Assembly (NCBI GenBank): GCA_052246295.1
Contig: JBQQCO010000035.1
Source: Piscibacillus sp052246295
GTDB lineage: Bacteria > Bacillota > Bacilli > Bacillales > Alkalibacillaceae
Reading direction: 5' to 3' (one strand)
Length of the DNA: 20,346 bases
Part shown: one piece after another, positions 6,275-13,555 of the stretch
How positions within the stretch are numbered: the first letter of the stretch is position 1
Layout of the letters: each line of letters begins with the position of its first letter
Notes under the pieces: generated by a model
What the model was told of the DNA's origin: nothing
Seen by the model: the letters and a program-made list of their open reading frames with translations, nothing else
Databases searched by the model: none
Translations under genes and position numbers: made by a program

Positions 6275-6553
6275 CTATTTTAGACCCCTAATACGATTTT
6301 TGCGCTTTGATTCAAGTACCTTTTGATAATTCACCCTAACGTAATTTCGACGATTTTGGATTTCTTTCTCTTGATTCTTGGAATAGTAGTTTTTTCGGTA
6401 TTTTTTCTTACATTGCTTACACTTCGAATAACGTCCGCCTAAACCTCTCTTATCTTTGTGGTATTCTTCTAGTGGCTTAATTTCGCCGCATTCCTTACAT
6501 TCTTTTGATAGCATTCCTTCGATTACTTGAAGTTCGATAGTATTCTTCGCCAT
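6275..6553 (-). CDS. Small zinc-finger protein
   Basis: A 92-residue protein with two CxxC pairs, CKECGEIKPLEEYHKDKRG and CKQCKKKYRKNYY, about 22 residues apart. This four-cysteine knuckle is found in the N-terminal parts of many phage proteins and of endonuclease VII-like nucleases, but the nuclease part is missing here. The C-terminus is highly basic (RKNRIRGLK), so nucleic-acid binding is likely. AGGGGG about ten bases upstream sets the start at 6553 rather than an upstream ATG. It is the gene nearest att copy 2 in element B. Confidence 0.65.
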   Translation of the reverse strand: MAKNTIELQVIEGMLSKECKECGEIKPLEEYHKDKRGLGGRYSKCKQCKKKYRKNYYSKNQEKEIQNRRNYVRVNYQKVLESKRKNRIRGLK

Positions 6554-6623
6554 AATTAAACAACCCCCTATTGATTTCTCAATAGTAAATGTTGTTTCTA
6601 ATACTGATTTGTGACGCTTGTAA

Positions 6624-6658
6624 ATAAAAAATCGCCAATCTTTACGATTAGACGATTT
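6624..6658 (-). terminator. Terminator of the 6648 gene
   Basis: AAATCGCC (6629-6636) pairs with GACGATTT (6651-6658, G.U allowed), followed on the minus strand by TTTTTTATTTA. It overlaps the stop codon. Confidence 0.7.
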
Positions 6659-6953
6659 TCTTTCGATAATCCAACAATAATTCAATTATTCCTTCGTTTG
6701 AAAGGTTTTGTTCCGCGAGTTCGTCAAGATATAACCGTGAACTACTTTCGTTATTTATAACTTCATTTTTGGGAAAATCCAACTTCATTAATATCGTAAA
6801 AGCGTTATATTGTTTTACTCTTTCGATTGGCGTTCCTTCTTCATATCCAATCGATCTAATGTCAACGTTTTTATCTTCGTTCATGATTCTCTTATGTGCT
6901 TCAATTGAATTGACTAGCAAACTATCATTTATGAACGTTTTTGTTTCCTTCAT
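6648..6953 (-). CDS. Hypothetical protein, 101 residues
   Basis: No family recognised. The product is acidic and mainly helical (IIELLLDYRKK at the C-terminus), with no cysteine motif or membrane segment. AAAGGG lies about eight bases upstream of ATG 6953. It follows the membrane-anchored gene 6974-7429 by 20 bp in the same direction, so the two probably form one operon that ends at the terminator overlapping its stop codon. Confidence 0.6.
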   Translation of the reverse strand: MKETKTFINDSLLVNSIEAHKRIMNEDKNVDIRSIGYEEGTPIERVKQYNAFTILMKLDFPKNEVINNESSSRLYLDELAEQNLSNEGIIELLLDYRKKIV

Positions 6954-6973
6954 ATCGACATTCCCTTTCTAGT

Positions 6974-7429
6974 TTAATTGACGATTGTTTCGAACTCACG
7001 TCCGTCTTCGAAATCATCATCATAAACAATCTTTATCTTCCAAGGCGGTGCCGTTTGTTTATGTATCATAAGGTTTATTGTTATCGAATTCTTTGAAGTT
7101 ATTCTATCGGGGACTTCACTCATAAAGAACAACCCGTGTTCATTTGCGGTCTTCCCATTTATATAGAACTGTATGTTTTTAGCGTCTGATTCACCTGTGT
7201 TTTCAATGATAAGTACGTCCTTATATCCCCGTTTACTTCTACTTGGTGCATGTGAACGTTCAATACGCAAATATGCCTTTTTCTTTTCGTTCTTTTTCTC
7301 CTTGTTTTCTTTTACTGCCATAGAAGTTCTTCGCCAATTGAAATACAAACCAATTGCCGCAATTATGACACCTACGGCGGATATCACTTCTTTATAATCA
7401 ATAATCCATTGAATTACTTCTTGAATCAC
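6974..7429 (-). CDS. Membrane-anchored protein with beta-rich domain, paralogue of 16116-16568
   Basis: About 151 residues. One hydrophobic helix near the N-terminus (VISAVGVIIAAIGLYF) is followed by a charged linker (NKEKKNEKKKAY). A soluble beta-rich domain follows with VLIIENTGESDAKNIQ, VPDRITSK and APPWKIKIVYDDD. The domain pattern (IxNxGxSxAxN ... APPxxIxIxxxDD) is shared with 16116-16568. I do not know a named function. GTG at 7429 has AAGGTG nine bases upstream and is preferred; a GTG at 7441 has no site of its own. It is divergent from the methyltransferase gene and first of a two-gene unit. A membrane sensor or exclusion protein is possible, by context only. Confidence 0.65.
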   Translation of the reverse strand: MIQEVIQWIIDYKEVISAVGVIIAAIGLYFNWRRTSMAVKENKEKKNEKKKAYLRIERSHAPSRSKRGYKDVLIIENTGESDAKNIQFYINGKTANEHGLFFMSEVPDRITSKNSITINLMIHKQTAPPWKIKIVYDDDFEDGREFETIVN

Positions 7430-7468
7430 TTTCCCCAACACCTTCTATCAATCATTAAATTATTTTCG

Positions 7469-7497
7469 TTGACAAGTTGTTCAAAGTGGTACATAAT
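7469..7497 (+). promoter_or_regulatory. Promoter of the methyltransferase gene
   Basis: Perfect TTGACA (7469-7474), a 17-bp spacer and CATAAT (7492-7497). A second TATAAT lies at 7503-7508. Confidence 0.65.
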
Positions 7498-7534
7498 TCT
7501 TATATAATAAAAACGCACCAAAAGGGTGGTAATT

Positions 7535-8686
7535 ATGAAGGACAAACAACTTATCTCATTACCAAAAAAGGAAAATAGGGAACTAATCGAAAAGATAGAA
7601 GACTTGGCAAAGAAGGAAAATCGGACAATATCCGACGAAATTCTTTCCCTATTAGAAATAGGATATCAAGAATACATAAATCGTGCAATTGATTCAGCAA
7701 CGCCAAAATCCGTCGTTTCATTATTTGCGGGTGCAGGTGGGCTTGATATCGGTGTTGAAATGGCTGGACTAAACGTTATTTGGGCGAACGAAGTGGATAG
7801 CGATGCTTGTGACACTTACATTGCCAATCATCCTCATGTTTACGTTGAACGTGGTGACGTTAGGAACGTCAAAAAGTTCCCAAAAGCAGACGTTGTAATC
7901 GGTGGATATCCGTGCCAAGGTTTTTCTTTAGCAGGTAATAGATTAGTAACCGACGATAGAAACTATTTGTATAAAGAATTCATTCGTTGTATCCGCCAAT
8001 CTGAACCAATGTTTTTTATTGCGGAAAATGTGAAAGGATTGTTAACGGCTGGTGGCGGAAGAATCGTCGAAGCTATGGTTGAAGAATACAAAGAAGAAGG
8101 TTATGACGTAAAATATCAGCTAGTGAATGCTAAAAATTACGGTGTTCCACAAGACCGTGAACGTGTTTTTATAGTTGGCGTTCGCGAAGACGTAGATTTC
8201 GAATATCATTTTCCGCTTCCAACTCATGGCGATAGTCTTGAAATGAAACCTTATGTGACATTGAAAGACGCAATCGGACATTTAAAGCCGACTGAAATCG
8301 GTGAATATGATAATAGCGGATTTTCTTCAAGGTATTTAAGCCGTAACCGTAAGCGTAATTGGGACGAGGTTAGTTTTACAATTCAAGCAAGTGGTAGACA
8401 CGCACCTTTACACCCGTCTGGTGTACCAATGGTAAAGGTTGACCGTGACGAATGGATTCTTCCCGAAACGTCAGAACATAGAAAATTATCCGCCGTTGAA
8501 TGTGCTTTAATACAAACATTCCCGCCTAATTATAAATGGAAGGGAAATCTATCTTCACAATACAAACAAATCGGAAACGCCGTTCCGTGTTTATTAGGGA
8601 AAGCTATTGCGAAGCCGATAGCCGATTTCTTGAAAGTATATTATAAAGAAGAACAAAACAATCAAAAGATTAGTAGAATCAGTTAA
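7535..8686 (+). CDS. DNA (cytosine-5) methyltransferase with N-terminal ribbon-helix-helix-like segment
   Basis: Transfers a methyl group from S-adenosylmethionine to cytosine C5 and protects DNA from the partner nuclease 8735-9385. In 383 residues the C5 motifs appear in order: I (SLFAGAGGLDIG, ~62-73), IV (PCQGFS, catalytic Cys127), VI (ENV, Glu164), VIII (QDRERV), IX (RKLSAVECALIQTFP) and X (GNAVP). The target region with SRNRKRNW and TIQASGRHAPLHP resembles the HaeIII/NgoPII type, so a GGCC-like site is possible. Residues 1-50 precede the catalytic core and look like a ribbon-helix-helix DNA-binding unit (ISLPKKENRELIEKI ... SDEILSLLEIG). No separate controller gene is present, so this part may regulate the system. 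The start is ATG 7535 with AAAGGGTGG just upstream. Confidence 0.92.
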   Translation: MKDKQLISLPKKENRELIEKIEDLAKKENRTISDEILSLLEIGYQEYINRAIDSATPKSVVSLFAGAGGLDIGVEMAGLNVIWANEVDSDACDTYIANHPHVYVERGDVRNVKKFPKADVVIGGYPCQGFSLAGNRLVTDDRNYLYKEFIRCIRQSEPMFFIAENVKGLLTAGGGRIVEAMVEEYKEEGYDVKYQLVNAKNYGVPQDRERVFIVGVREDVDFEYHFPLPTHGDSLEMKPYVTLKDAIGHLKPTEIGEYDNSGFSSRYLSRNRKRNWDEVSFTIQASGRHAPLHPSGVPMVKVDRDEWILPETSEHRKLSAVECALIQTFPPNYKWKGNLSSQYKQIGNAVPCLLGKAIAKPIADFLKVYYKEEQNNQKISRIS

Positions 8687-8701
8687 TTGATATGAAGATT
8701 C

Positions 8702-8728
8702 GGGGCAGAAATAAAACTGCCCCCTTTT
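8702..8728 (+). terminator. Terminator between methyltransferase and endonuclease
   Basis: GGGGCAG (8702-8708) / CTGCCCC (8717-8723) then CTTTT. It lies between two converging genes and can serve both. Confidence 0.8.
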
Positions 8729-8734
8729 ATCATT

Positions 8735-9385
8735 CTACAAATAAGCGTGACGATAGATATAAAAACGGTGTGAATTTCCGTTGTTGTCAATTCGGTCAAT
8801 ATGCCTTTCTAATTGAAGATTACTATTATAATTACTAACGTTTTCAAACTTCGAAACGAACGCAACGCCCGTTATTTCTCTTTGCGGACTTGGGAACGAA
8901 TACATTTTCCTATGACGACGAACGCCGTCCTCGTATGTGCCAAATCCCGTTTCTTGTGTATTCGCATGAGCAAAAGCCCATTCACGGTCATTATTGAAAT
9001 AATCACCGTCCACAACCGTATAATCCGCCAAGTATCCATATTGTCGTTCTTGTGTGTAACGTGCAATAACGTAATAACATTCGCCTTCTAACGTTTCACT
9101 ATGCTTGAAACCACCACAAGGAATCGTTGAATTGAACTGTATTTGTCCAGTACCACGAAGTGACTTTAATTCGAAACCCACACCACGAATTATGTAATCG
9201 GGGTGGTCATTAGCACCTAATGTTTCGGGTTCCAAATCGTCAATACCGTCTTCGAACCAATCACTTAAAAGTTCGTTATTGCCTTTCAAGTAGATATTGG
9301 GATTTCTATGACGTTGTAGCTTAACGCAACTTCTATGAAAAACTTCAATCGCAATTTGTAATGCGTGTTCTTCTCTTGCGTTCAT
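8735..9385 (-). CDS. Type II restriction endonuclease, PD-(D/E)xK type
   Basis: A 216-residue protein converging on the methyltransferase gene. The segment HPDYIIRGVGFELKSL gives the PD-(D/E)xK active site: Asp63, Glu72 and Lys74. It would cleave DNA not methylated by the partner enzyme. The length is normal for a type II enzyme. I cannot name a specific family. GGAGG lies seven bases before ATG 9385. It has its own promoter (9418-9446), so its expression is separate from the methyltransferase. The function rests on the motif and the neighbouring C5 methyltransferase. Confidence 0.8.
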   Translation of the reverse strand: MNAREEHALQIAIEVFHRSCVKLQRHRNPNIYLKGNNELLSDWFEDGIDDLEPETLGANDHPDYIIRGVGFELKSLRGTGQIQFNSTIPCGGFKHSETLEGECYYVIARYTQERQYGYLADYTVVDGDYFNNDREWAFAHANTQETGFGTYEDGVRRHRKMYSFPSPQREITGVAFVSKFENVSNYNSNLQLERHIDRIDNNGNSHRFYIYRHAYL

Positions 9386-9417
9386 ACATTCACCTCCCTT
9401 TTTACAACTTGCATTCT

Positions 9418-9446
9418 ATTATACTATCGAAAACTATCATAAACAA
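9418..9446 (-). promoter_or_regulatory. Promoter of the endonuclease with two GATAGT repeats
   Basis: On the minus strand TTGTTT (9446-9441), a 17-bp spacer and TATAAT (9423-9418). GATAGT occurs at 9438-9433 and 9428-9423, one helical turn apart, between -35 and -10. Ribbon-helix-helix dimers bind such spaced repeats, so this could be the operator for the methyltransferase N-terminus. Confidence 0.5.
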
Positions 9447-9546
9447 AATTATCCATGACTTTATGACTCATCTATATAGAGCGTTTCGTTATTGATCTAT
9501 TATGTATAGGCGTCGGATTATCTGTTCCAAACGCCTATGATTATGA

Positions 9547-10182
9547 TTATATTAGTCCATTCTTTTTCAAGAAATCAATTCGAATCTTTTCCAAACGATT
9601 CAATTCGTCAGTGACTGTTTTTTGATACACTTGTATTGCTTCTTCTTTTGTTTCGAATGACCCGACGTGTTTTCCTTGGAATTGAACAATAAAGCGATTT
9701 CCTCTTTTCTTATACCCCTTCGAATTCTTTAATCTCGAAAGAAGAACGTTTTCTTTTGCGGTCACAACTTCAAGATTATCGTCGGTATTATTAAAAGTGT
9801 CTTCGTCCTTATGATGAACTTGAATAGAATAACCCGTTTCTTCTTGGAATCCTTCATACAACGCTAATTCATGACGCTTTAGGAAACGGTGAAGTGGTAT
9901 TTTCCCAACATCACACCCAATCACCGCATAATAATCACCGCCGTTATTTTGGATTTTGTTGACCTTACCCGATTGTATGACTTCGGGAAGTCTGTTCTTT
10001 GAAATCTCGGTTTGAAATCCGTCTTCAATAAACAACGTGATGGTTCCGTTGTGATTGTCTTTGATATCATTGAATTTTCGCCACTTTCTCCAATTGTTTC
10101 GAACAAGAATCATTTGTTTAAACTTGGATTCAGCTTCATTAGTAGGATTGAATGAAACAACATTATTTTCTCTTAAAAACAT
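9547..10182 (-). CDS. HNH endonuclease with AP2 DNA-binding domain
   Basis: A 211-residue protein. HNH core at about residues 120-145 (VHHKDEDTFNNTDDNLEVVTAKEN), preceded by LHRFLKRHELALYEG. The AP2-like domain follows (KKRGNRFIVQFQGKHVGSF and ETKEEAIQVYQ). The order HNH then AP2 is typical of free-standing homing endonucleases in Gram-positive phages. AAGGGGGAATG stands upstream of ATG 10182. It lies between the leftward gene cluster and the endonuclease gene and could mobilise the neighbouring genes, though that is inference. Confidence 0.85.
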   Translation of the reverse strand: MFLRENNVVSFNPTNEAESKFKQMILVRNNWRKWRKFNDIKDNHNGTITLFIEDGFQTEISKNRLPEVIQSGKVNKIQNNGGDYYAVIGCDVGKIPLHRFLKRHELALYEGFQEETGYSIQVHHKDEDTFNNTDDNLEVVTAKENVLLSRLKNSKGYKKRGNRFIVQFQGKHVGSFETKEEAIQVYQKTVTDELNRLEKIRIDFLKKNGLI

Positions 10183-10251
10183 AGTTCATTCCCCCTTGTT
10201 TGGATTGTTTTTTTATCTGTAAAACTCAATATAATAATGGATTTTAGTCAA

Positions 10252-10539
10252 TCAATTATCATTCTCTATTTCTTCAAGATATTCTTTTTCAAGTTCACGA
10301 ACGGTTAGAATGGGAAGATTAGTGACCCAAGCTATTACGAAAACCTTGTTAGGTTGGTTATTGCGAAGCATAGACGCCGCTTTTCGTTTGCGTGATTCAT
10401 ATTCACGTCGTGTCTTCTCGTCCCAACATTCCCCACGGGTACGGTGAACAACTTCATCAATATTAAAACCTGCACTAACTTCGGAACCAATGCCGTCAAG
10501 AAGTGATTCATTTTCTTTTAAAAAGGGTGTTTTTCTCAT
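10252..10539 (-). CDS. Hypothetical protein, 95 residues
   Basis: No family recognised. The sequence is basic in the middle (KTRREYESRKRKAASM) and ends in an acidic helix (VRELEKEYLEEIEN), with the more hydrophobic stretch VFVIAWVTNLPIL between. AAGGGGG lies about 11 bases upstream. It follows the 132-residue coiled-coil gene across a terminator-like hairpin (10563-10590), so its level may differ from the genes upstream. Confidence 0.55.
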   Translation of the reverse strand: MRKTPFLKENESLLDGIGSEVSAGFNIDEVVHRTRGECWDEKTRREYESRKRKAASMLRNNQPNKVFVIAWVTNLPILTVRELEKEYLEEIENDN

Positions 10540-10562
10540 TTATTTAGAACCCCCTTTTGGAT

Positions 10563-10590
10563 ATAAAAATAAGGACGACAAAAGCCGTCC
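10563..10590 (-). terminator. Terminator after the coiled-coil gene at 10593
   Basis: GGACG (10573-10577) / CGTCC (10586-10590), followed on the minus strand by TTATTTTTAT. Confidence 0.6.
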
Positions 10591-10592
10591 CA

Positions 10593-10991
10593 TTATTTTT
10601 CGATATTATTCAATTCTTGAAACGCTTTTGACAACCGTTCCATTTGTTCAAACACCTTATATTGTTCTTCACTCATTCGAATCATTTCTTCATCTTCTTG
10701 ACGTTGTTTTTCGAGTTCTTGTTTGTCTTTATCCGCTTGACGTTGTTTGTCTTTGGAATCCTTATTACGTTGTTCATCAAGTTGATATTGACCAAGCGTC
10801 ATTAATTCCGTGTTGTTTAACGAATTCGGGTCTTTTTCATAACGTTCTTTTAGTTGCTTGTATTCGTCTGTATTTTTTGATTTTGCCGTTTTCCCATTCT
10901 TTTCGTACCATTCCGCAAAGTCGTCAACTGGTGTTCTATTAGGTTTTTGATAATTCAAATCGTCAAATTGATTCTGTTTGTTATTATTCAT
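10593..10991 (-). CDS. Charged coiled-coil protein, 132 residues
   Basis: Extremely hydrophilic, with long Lys/Glu/Gln/Asp runs (DKQRQADKDKQELEKQRQED) predicted to be helical or coiled coil. A more ordered N-terminus contains VDDFAEWYEKNG. No family is recognised. AAAGGAG sets the start at 10991; a slightly earlier ATG overlaps that site. The start overlaps the stop of the HTH gene (TAATG), so translation is probably coupled. Placement after a TerS-like gene allows a structural or packaging-accessory role, but nothing in the sequence proves it. Confidence 0.6.
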   Translation of the reverse strand: MNNNKQNQFDDLNYQKPNRTPVDDFAEWYEKNGKTAKSKNTDEYKQLKERYEKDPNSLNNTELMTLGQYQLDEQRNKDSKDKQRQADKDKQELEKQRQEDEEMIRMSEEQYKVFEQMERLSKAFQELNNIEK

Positions 10992-11209
10992 TAGAACCAT
11001 CTCCTTTCAATCGGTTTTTTGTTCGCCTTAACTGAATCCATACGGCGTTTTGCAATTTTTATAATTGCTGTTGCTTCAACGTTAGGAACGCCTAATTCTT
11101 CGGCAATTCTTTGTTTGGAATATCCGATTTCTAACATTCTGATACACTCTTGTATAGTTCGTTCCCGATATTCTTCTTGCTTCTGAATCACTTCATAAGC
11201 CGTCATCAT
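10991..11209 (-). CDS. Small helix-turn-helix protein
   Basis: A 72-residue protein with the HTH-like stretch EIGYSKQRIAEELGVPNVEA in its middle and a basic C-terminus (KRRMDSVKANKKPIERRW). DNA binding is likely, target unknown. The start overlaps the stop of the 26-residue gene upstream (ATGA) and the stop overlaps the next start. It is part of a chain of translationally coupled genes. Confidence 0.6.
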   Translation of the reverse strand: MMTAYEVIQKQEEYRERTIQECIRMLEIGYSKQRIAEELGVPNVEATAIIKIAKRRMDSVKANKKPIERRWF

Positions 11210-11286
11210 GTTTCACGACCCCCGTAATACTCACGCCTTATCATGAAAATTGACCAAACGACAACAACCGCATGAATCCATTCCAT
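11206..11286 (-). CDS. 26-residue single-span membrane peptide
   Basis: ATG at 11286 overlaps the stop of the coiled-coil gene (TAATG), and its stop overlaps the next start (ATGA). The peptide is MEWIHAVVVVWSIFM followed by basic IRREYYGGR, that is, one hydrophobic helix with a positive tail. The exact two-sided overlap argues for a real gene. The function is unknown; phage-encoded peptides of this shape can be membrane-active or inhibitory. Confidence 0.5.
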   Translation of the reverse strand: MEWIHAVVVVWSIFMIRREYYGGRET

Positions 11287-11885
11287 TATTCATTCACCCA
11301 ATGTGGAACATTACCGCTTGAATACGTTTGTTTTTGAACTTGTTCTTTAACGCCGATTGCGTCCTTGTCGCTTGTAAATCTGATTGGAACAACAACCCTT
11401 TCCTTAATTGTGCTTCCGTAAGTTTCGGATTCAAGACCAAGTTCATTTAATACCGAATTAAATTCGTCATTCGCTTTACCGACTTCTTGTTTAATTTGAC
11501 CCAGTTCCGCCAATTGTTTTAGGAATTCATTCCGTGCTTTTTGAACGTCTTGAATCTTGCGGTCATATTTTGTTTGGATTTCTTGAATATTCTTTTTACG
11601 ACGTTCTTTTGCGAATGGAATGAATTTTTCCCTTGCTAGTTTATTTCGTGCTTGATACGCCTTTTGCAACATAGAATCAGTTTCTTTAAGTTCTTCTTCT
11701 TTTTCTTCTAATAGATTTTTCGCCTTCTCAATATCTTCTTCACTAATTTTGCCAATCAACAAATATTCAATAGATTCGTCGATAGTATCCTTGATTTCTT
11801 GAATTTCACTAAAAACCTTTGACTTTTTAGATTCCAATTCTTGAATCTTGTTTTTCACCGCTTTCAATTCGTTTTGGCTTGACAT
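11286..11885 (-). CDS. Long coiled-coil protein, 199 residues
   Basis: Nearly continuous heptad-like helix from residue 1 to about 150 (KNKIQELESKKSKVFSEI, EEKEEELKETDSMLQKAY), then a non-helical C-terminus (YGSTIKERVVVPIRF). AAGGGGGG lies upstream of ATG 11885 and the gene starts 14 bp after the TerS-like gene. I do not recognise a family. In a phage or satellite this position is often taken by a packaging accessory or scaffold-like protein, but no capsid gene is present here. Confidence 0.6.
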   Translation of the reverse strand: MSSQNELKAVKNKIQELESKKSKVFSEIQEIKDTIDESIEYLLIGKISEEDIEKAKNLLEEKEEELKETDSMLQKAYQARNKLAREKFIPFAKERRKKNIQEIQTKYDRKIQDVQKARNEFLKQLAELGQIKQEVGKANDEFNSVLNELGLESETYGSTIKERVVVPIRFTSDKDAIGVKEQVQKQTYSSGNVPHWVNE

Positions 11886-11899
11886 TAATAATCCCCCCT

Positions 11900-12349
11900 T
11901 TATTGAACTTGTTTATAATCGTCTTCTAACGCTTCATCAATAATAGCTTTCAATTCGTTTAATTCAGCTTCAAGTTCGTCATTTGATACATCCTTTTGAT
12001 GATTTATTTCGGACTTAACTTCGACCTTCTTCGTCTTATCGGTTAGACCGACAATATCCGCATATAGCTGAATTGCCTTGATGTTTCCTTGTTTAGCTTT
12101 ACGTTTCAAAGCGTCCAACACTTCTCCTTGGTCTTCCTCGAATTCTTCGATTGTGCGTTCTTTGATATAGTCTTTGAACGCTTGTTTGCGACGAATATTT
12201 CTCAAATGACGGTCAGTAATACCGTGTCTTTTTGCGATTTTTTGAAAAGTTTCCCCCGTGATTTTCTTTCTAAGAACGGATTCCGCAATTTCAATTTCTT
12301 TTGGCGACAATCCATATTCGGGATCGGTATAATATCGTTCTTTCGCCAC
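11900..12349 (-). CDS. terS: Terminase small subunit-like HTH protein (phBC6A51 type)
   Basis: A 149-residue protein. An N-terminal helix-turn-helix (LSPKEIEIAESVLRKKITG and FQKIAKRHGITDRHLRNIRR) is followed by VLDALKRKAKQGNIKAIQLY, which matches my memory of Bacillus phage small terminase (phBC6A51-like) proteins. These recognise the phage packaging site and bring in the large terminase. The C-terminus is acidic. GTG 12349 overlaps the stop of the XRE gene (TAGTG), with GGGGGTG upstream. No large terminase gene is present in the element, as in satellites that borrow a helper's. A plain DNA-binding regulator remains possible. Confidence 0.6.
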   Translation of the reverse strand: MAKERYYTDPEYGLSPKEIEIAESVLRKKITGETFQKIAKRHGITDRHLRNIRRKQAFKDYIKERTIEEFEEDQGEVLDALKRKAKQGNIKAIQLYADIVGLTDKTKKVEVKSEINHQKDVSNDELEAELNELKAIIDEALEDDYKQVQ

Positions 12350-12573
12350 TATAAAACACCCCCAAATTTTCGTTTTAGGTTTTGAATTTGTTCAATTTCT
12401 TCTTCGGTCACATTAAAACGATATCGAATTCGGTTCTCCAGCGTTTCGGATAATTCAGTTACACCAGTTTCGATTTTCGATACCATTTGTTGACCGACGC
12501 CAATTTCACGACCAAATTCCGCTTGTGTTAATCCGAGATTTTGGCGAAATCTTTTTACGAAGTAACCGTCCAT
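12349..12573 (-). CDS. XRE-family HTH regulator
   Basis: A 74-residue Cro/CI-like protein: VKRFRQNLGLTQAEFGREIG and VGQQMVSKIETGVTELSE form the classical HTH, with a short C-terminal helix. AAGGGGGCGG lies upstream of ATG 12573. It is the first gene of the coupled leftward cluster and so may autoregulate it. The leader upstream contains several terminator-like hairpins. Confidence 0.8.
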   Translation of the reverse strand: MDGYFVKRFRQNLGLTQAEFGREIGVGQQMVSKIETGVTELSETLENRIRYRFNVTEEEIEQIQNLKRKFGGVL

Positions 12574-12617
12574 ACAAACCGCCCCCTTATTGACCTAGTA
12601 AAATACGAATAAATAAC

Positions 12618-12643
12618 CAAAATAAAAAACCCCTCGAAGGGGG
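12618..12643 (-). terminator. Terminator-like hairpin in the leader of the XRE cluster
   Basis: CCCCTTCGAGGGG on the minus strand followed by TTTTTTATTTT. It lies 45 bp upstream of the XRE gene. Confidence 0.6.
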
Positions 12644-12720
12644 AATGAACAAGCGATTTGGTGTCTTTCAATTAATAGTTAAGCTAGAAGCCGTTTTGTA
12701 AGTGTAAAATACAACTTTTT

Positions 12721-12760
12721 TATAAAAAAATTAGGACGGCAACAAAAGTCACCGCCTAAT
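12721..12760 (-). terminator. Second terminator-like hairpin in the leader
   Basis: ATTAGG (12730-12735 strand complement) pairs with CCTAAT (12755-12760), with CGG/CCG inside, followed on the minus strand by TTTTTTTATA. A further GC hairpin without a T-run lies at 12821-12840. Confidence 0.5.
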
Positions 12761-12946
12761 ATATATATCGGTTCGATATGACCAATAATCCAAACATCGG
12801 GGAACAATAATTTATATCAAGCCGCCGAAAGGAAAGCGGCGACCTTTTACCTTTTCATTATATCTTTGTTGGTATTTATTAATTAATTTTGTTGTTTAAT
12901 TATTTATATATGTTTATATATGTAATCGTTGATTTAGTTCGACAAA

Positions 12947-12990
12947 GTAACATCTTGTATGTTACCTTTGGCGAAATATTATATCCTTTT
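12947..12990 (-). promoter_or_regulatory. Possible promoter and operator of the leftward leader
   Basis: On the minus strand TATAAT lies near 12982-12977; no good -35 is visible. GTAACAT-CTTGT-ATGTTAC (about 12948-12966) is a perfect 7-bp inverted repeat just downstream, placed like an operator. Confidence 0.35.
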
Positions 12991-13009
12991 TTGGTTCATT
13001 TTTTCTTAA

Positions 13010-13200
13010 AAAAGAACATACTAGCATGTTTCGTTTTTTCGTTATTCTTTACGTTTCTTACGTTTTTTTCGTATCTTTCGTTATCTTTCAACTTCACTCA
13101 CTTTCGTTCGTTCGTTAGCTCATTTCATTCGCTTCACTTTTTTGTTTTTTTTTTATTCGTTTTTTTTCTTACGTTTTACTAATTACGTTTTACTTAACGT
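13010..13200. other. Pyrimidine-rich, strand-skewed tract
   Basis: The plus strand is very T-rich, with many scattered copies of TTCGT, TTACGT and TTTCGTT, some in tandem (TTTCGTTCGTTCGTTAG). Such skewed tracts occur at origins and packaging sites, but no function is shown. Confidence 0.4.
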
Positions 13201-13295
13201 ATAATACATTTATTATTTTACTCTGTGAAGGTATTTGTCAGGCATTTTTTACGAAATTTTTTCGTTAAATATAAAATTTTTCTATGTAAACAAAA

Positions 13296-13443
13296 GACGC
13301 CAATATCAACGCCCTTTCAACTTATCGAACTCCGATCTAATACGAACATTTTATACTTGTTTCGGCTGTTCTAACGTTGAAGGTTGTCGATATTGACGCC
13401 TTGTCGTTCGGGGTGAACTCTTAAAATAAGCGATATTGAAGCG
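13296..13443. repeat. Iteron-like GATATTG repeats
   Basis: GCGTTGATATTGGCG (minus strand, within 13296-13313), GTCGATATTGACGCC (13386-13400) and GCGATATTGAAGCG (13430-13443). The last also resembles the element B arm repeat (GCGATATGAAGCG). They could be binding sites of the replication-like protein or the integrase. Confidence 0.4.
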
Positions 13444-13555
13444 ATTGAATTACGCTAGAGTATCGACATTCCGTTTAATTATTTGTCGCAAGATTGACGA
13501 AAAGGGACGTCTAATGACGTTTAATGTGGGTTTTGTTCGTGGGGGGTTCGTTTGT

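Noticed and set aside
7473..9411. CAAGTTGT shared by the methyltransferase promoter and the endonuclease leader as a common operator
   Set aside because: The same 8-mer also occurs inside the integrase gene near 17850, so it is not specific.
12889..13182. 97-codon plus-strand ORF with a hydrophobic product
   Set aside because: It only reflects the T-rich strand (mostly Phe, Leu, Ser, Val), has no ribosome binding site and lies in a repeat-like tract.
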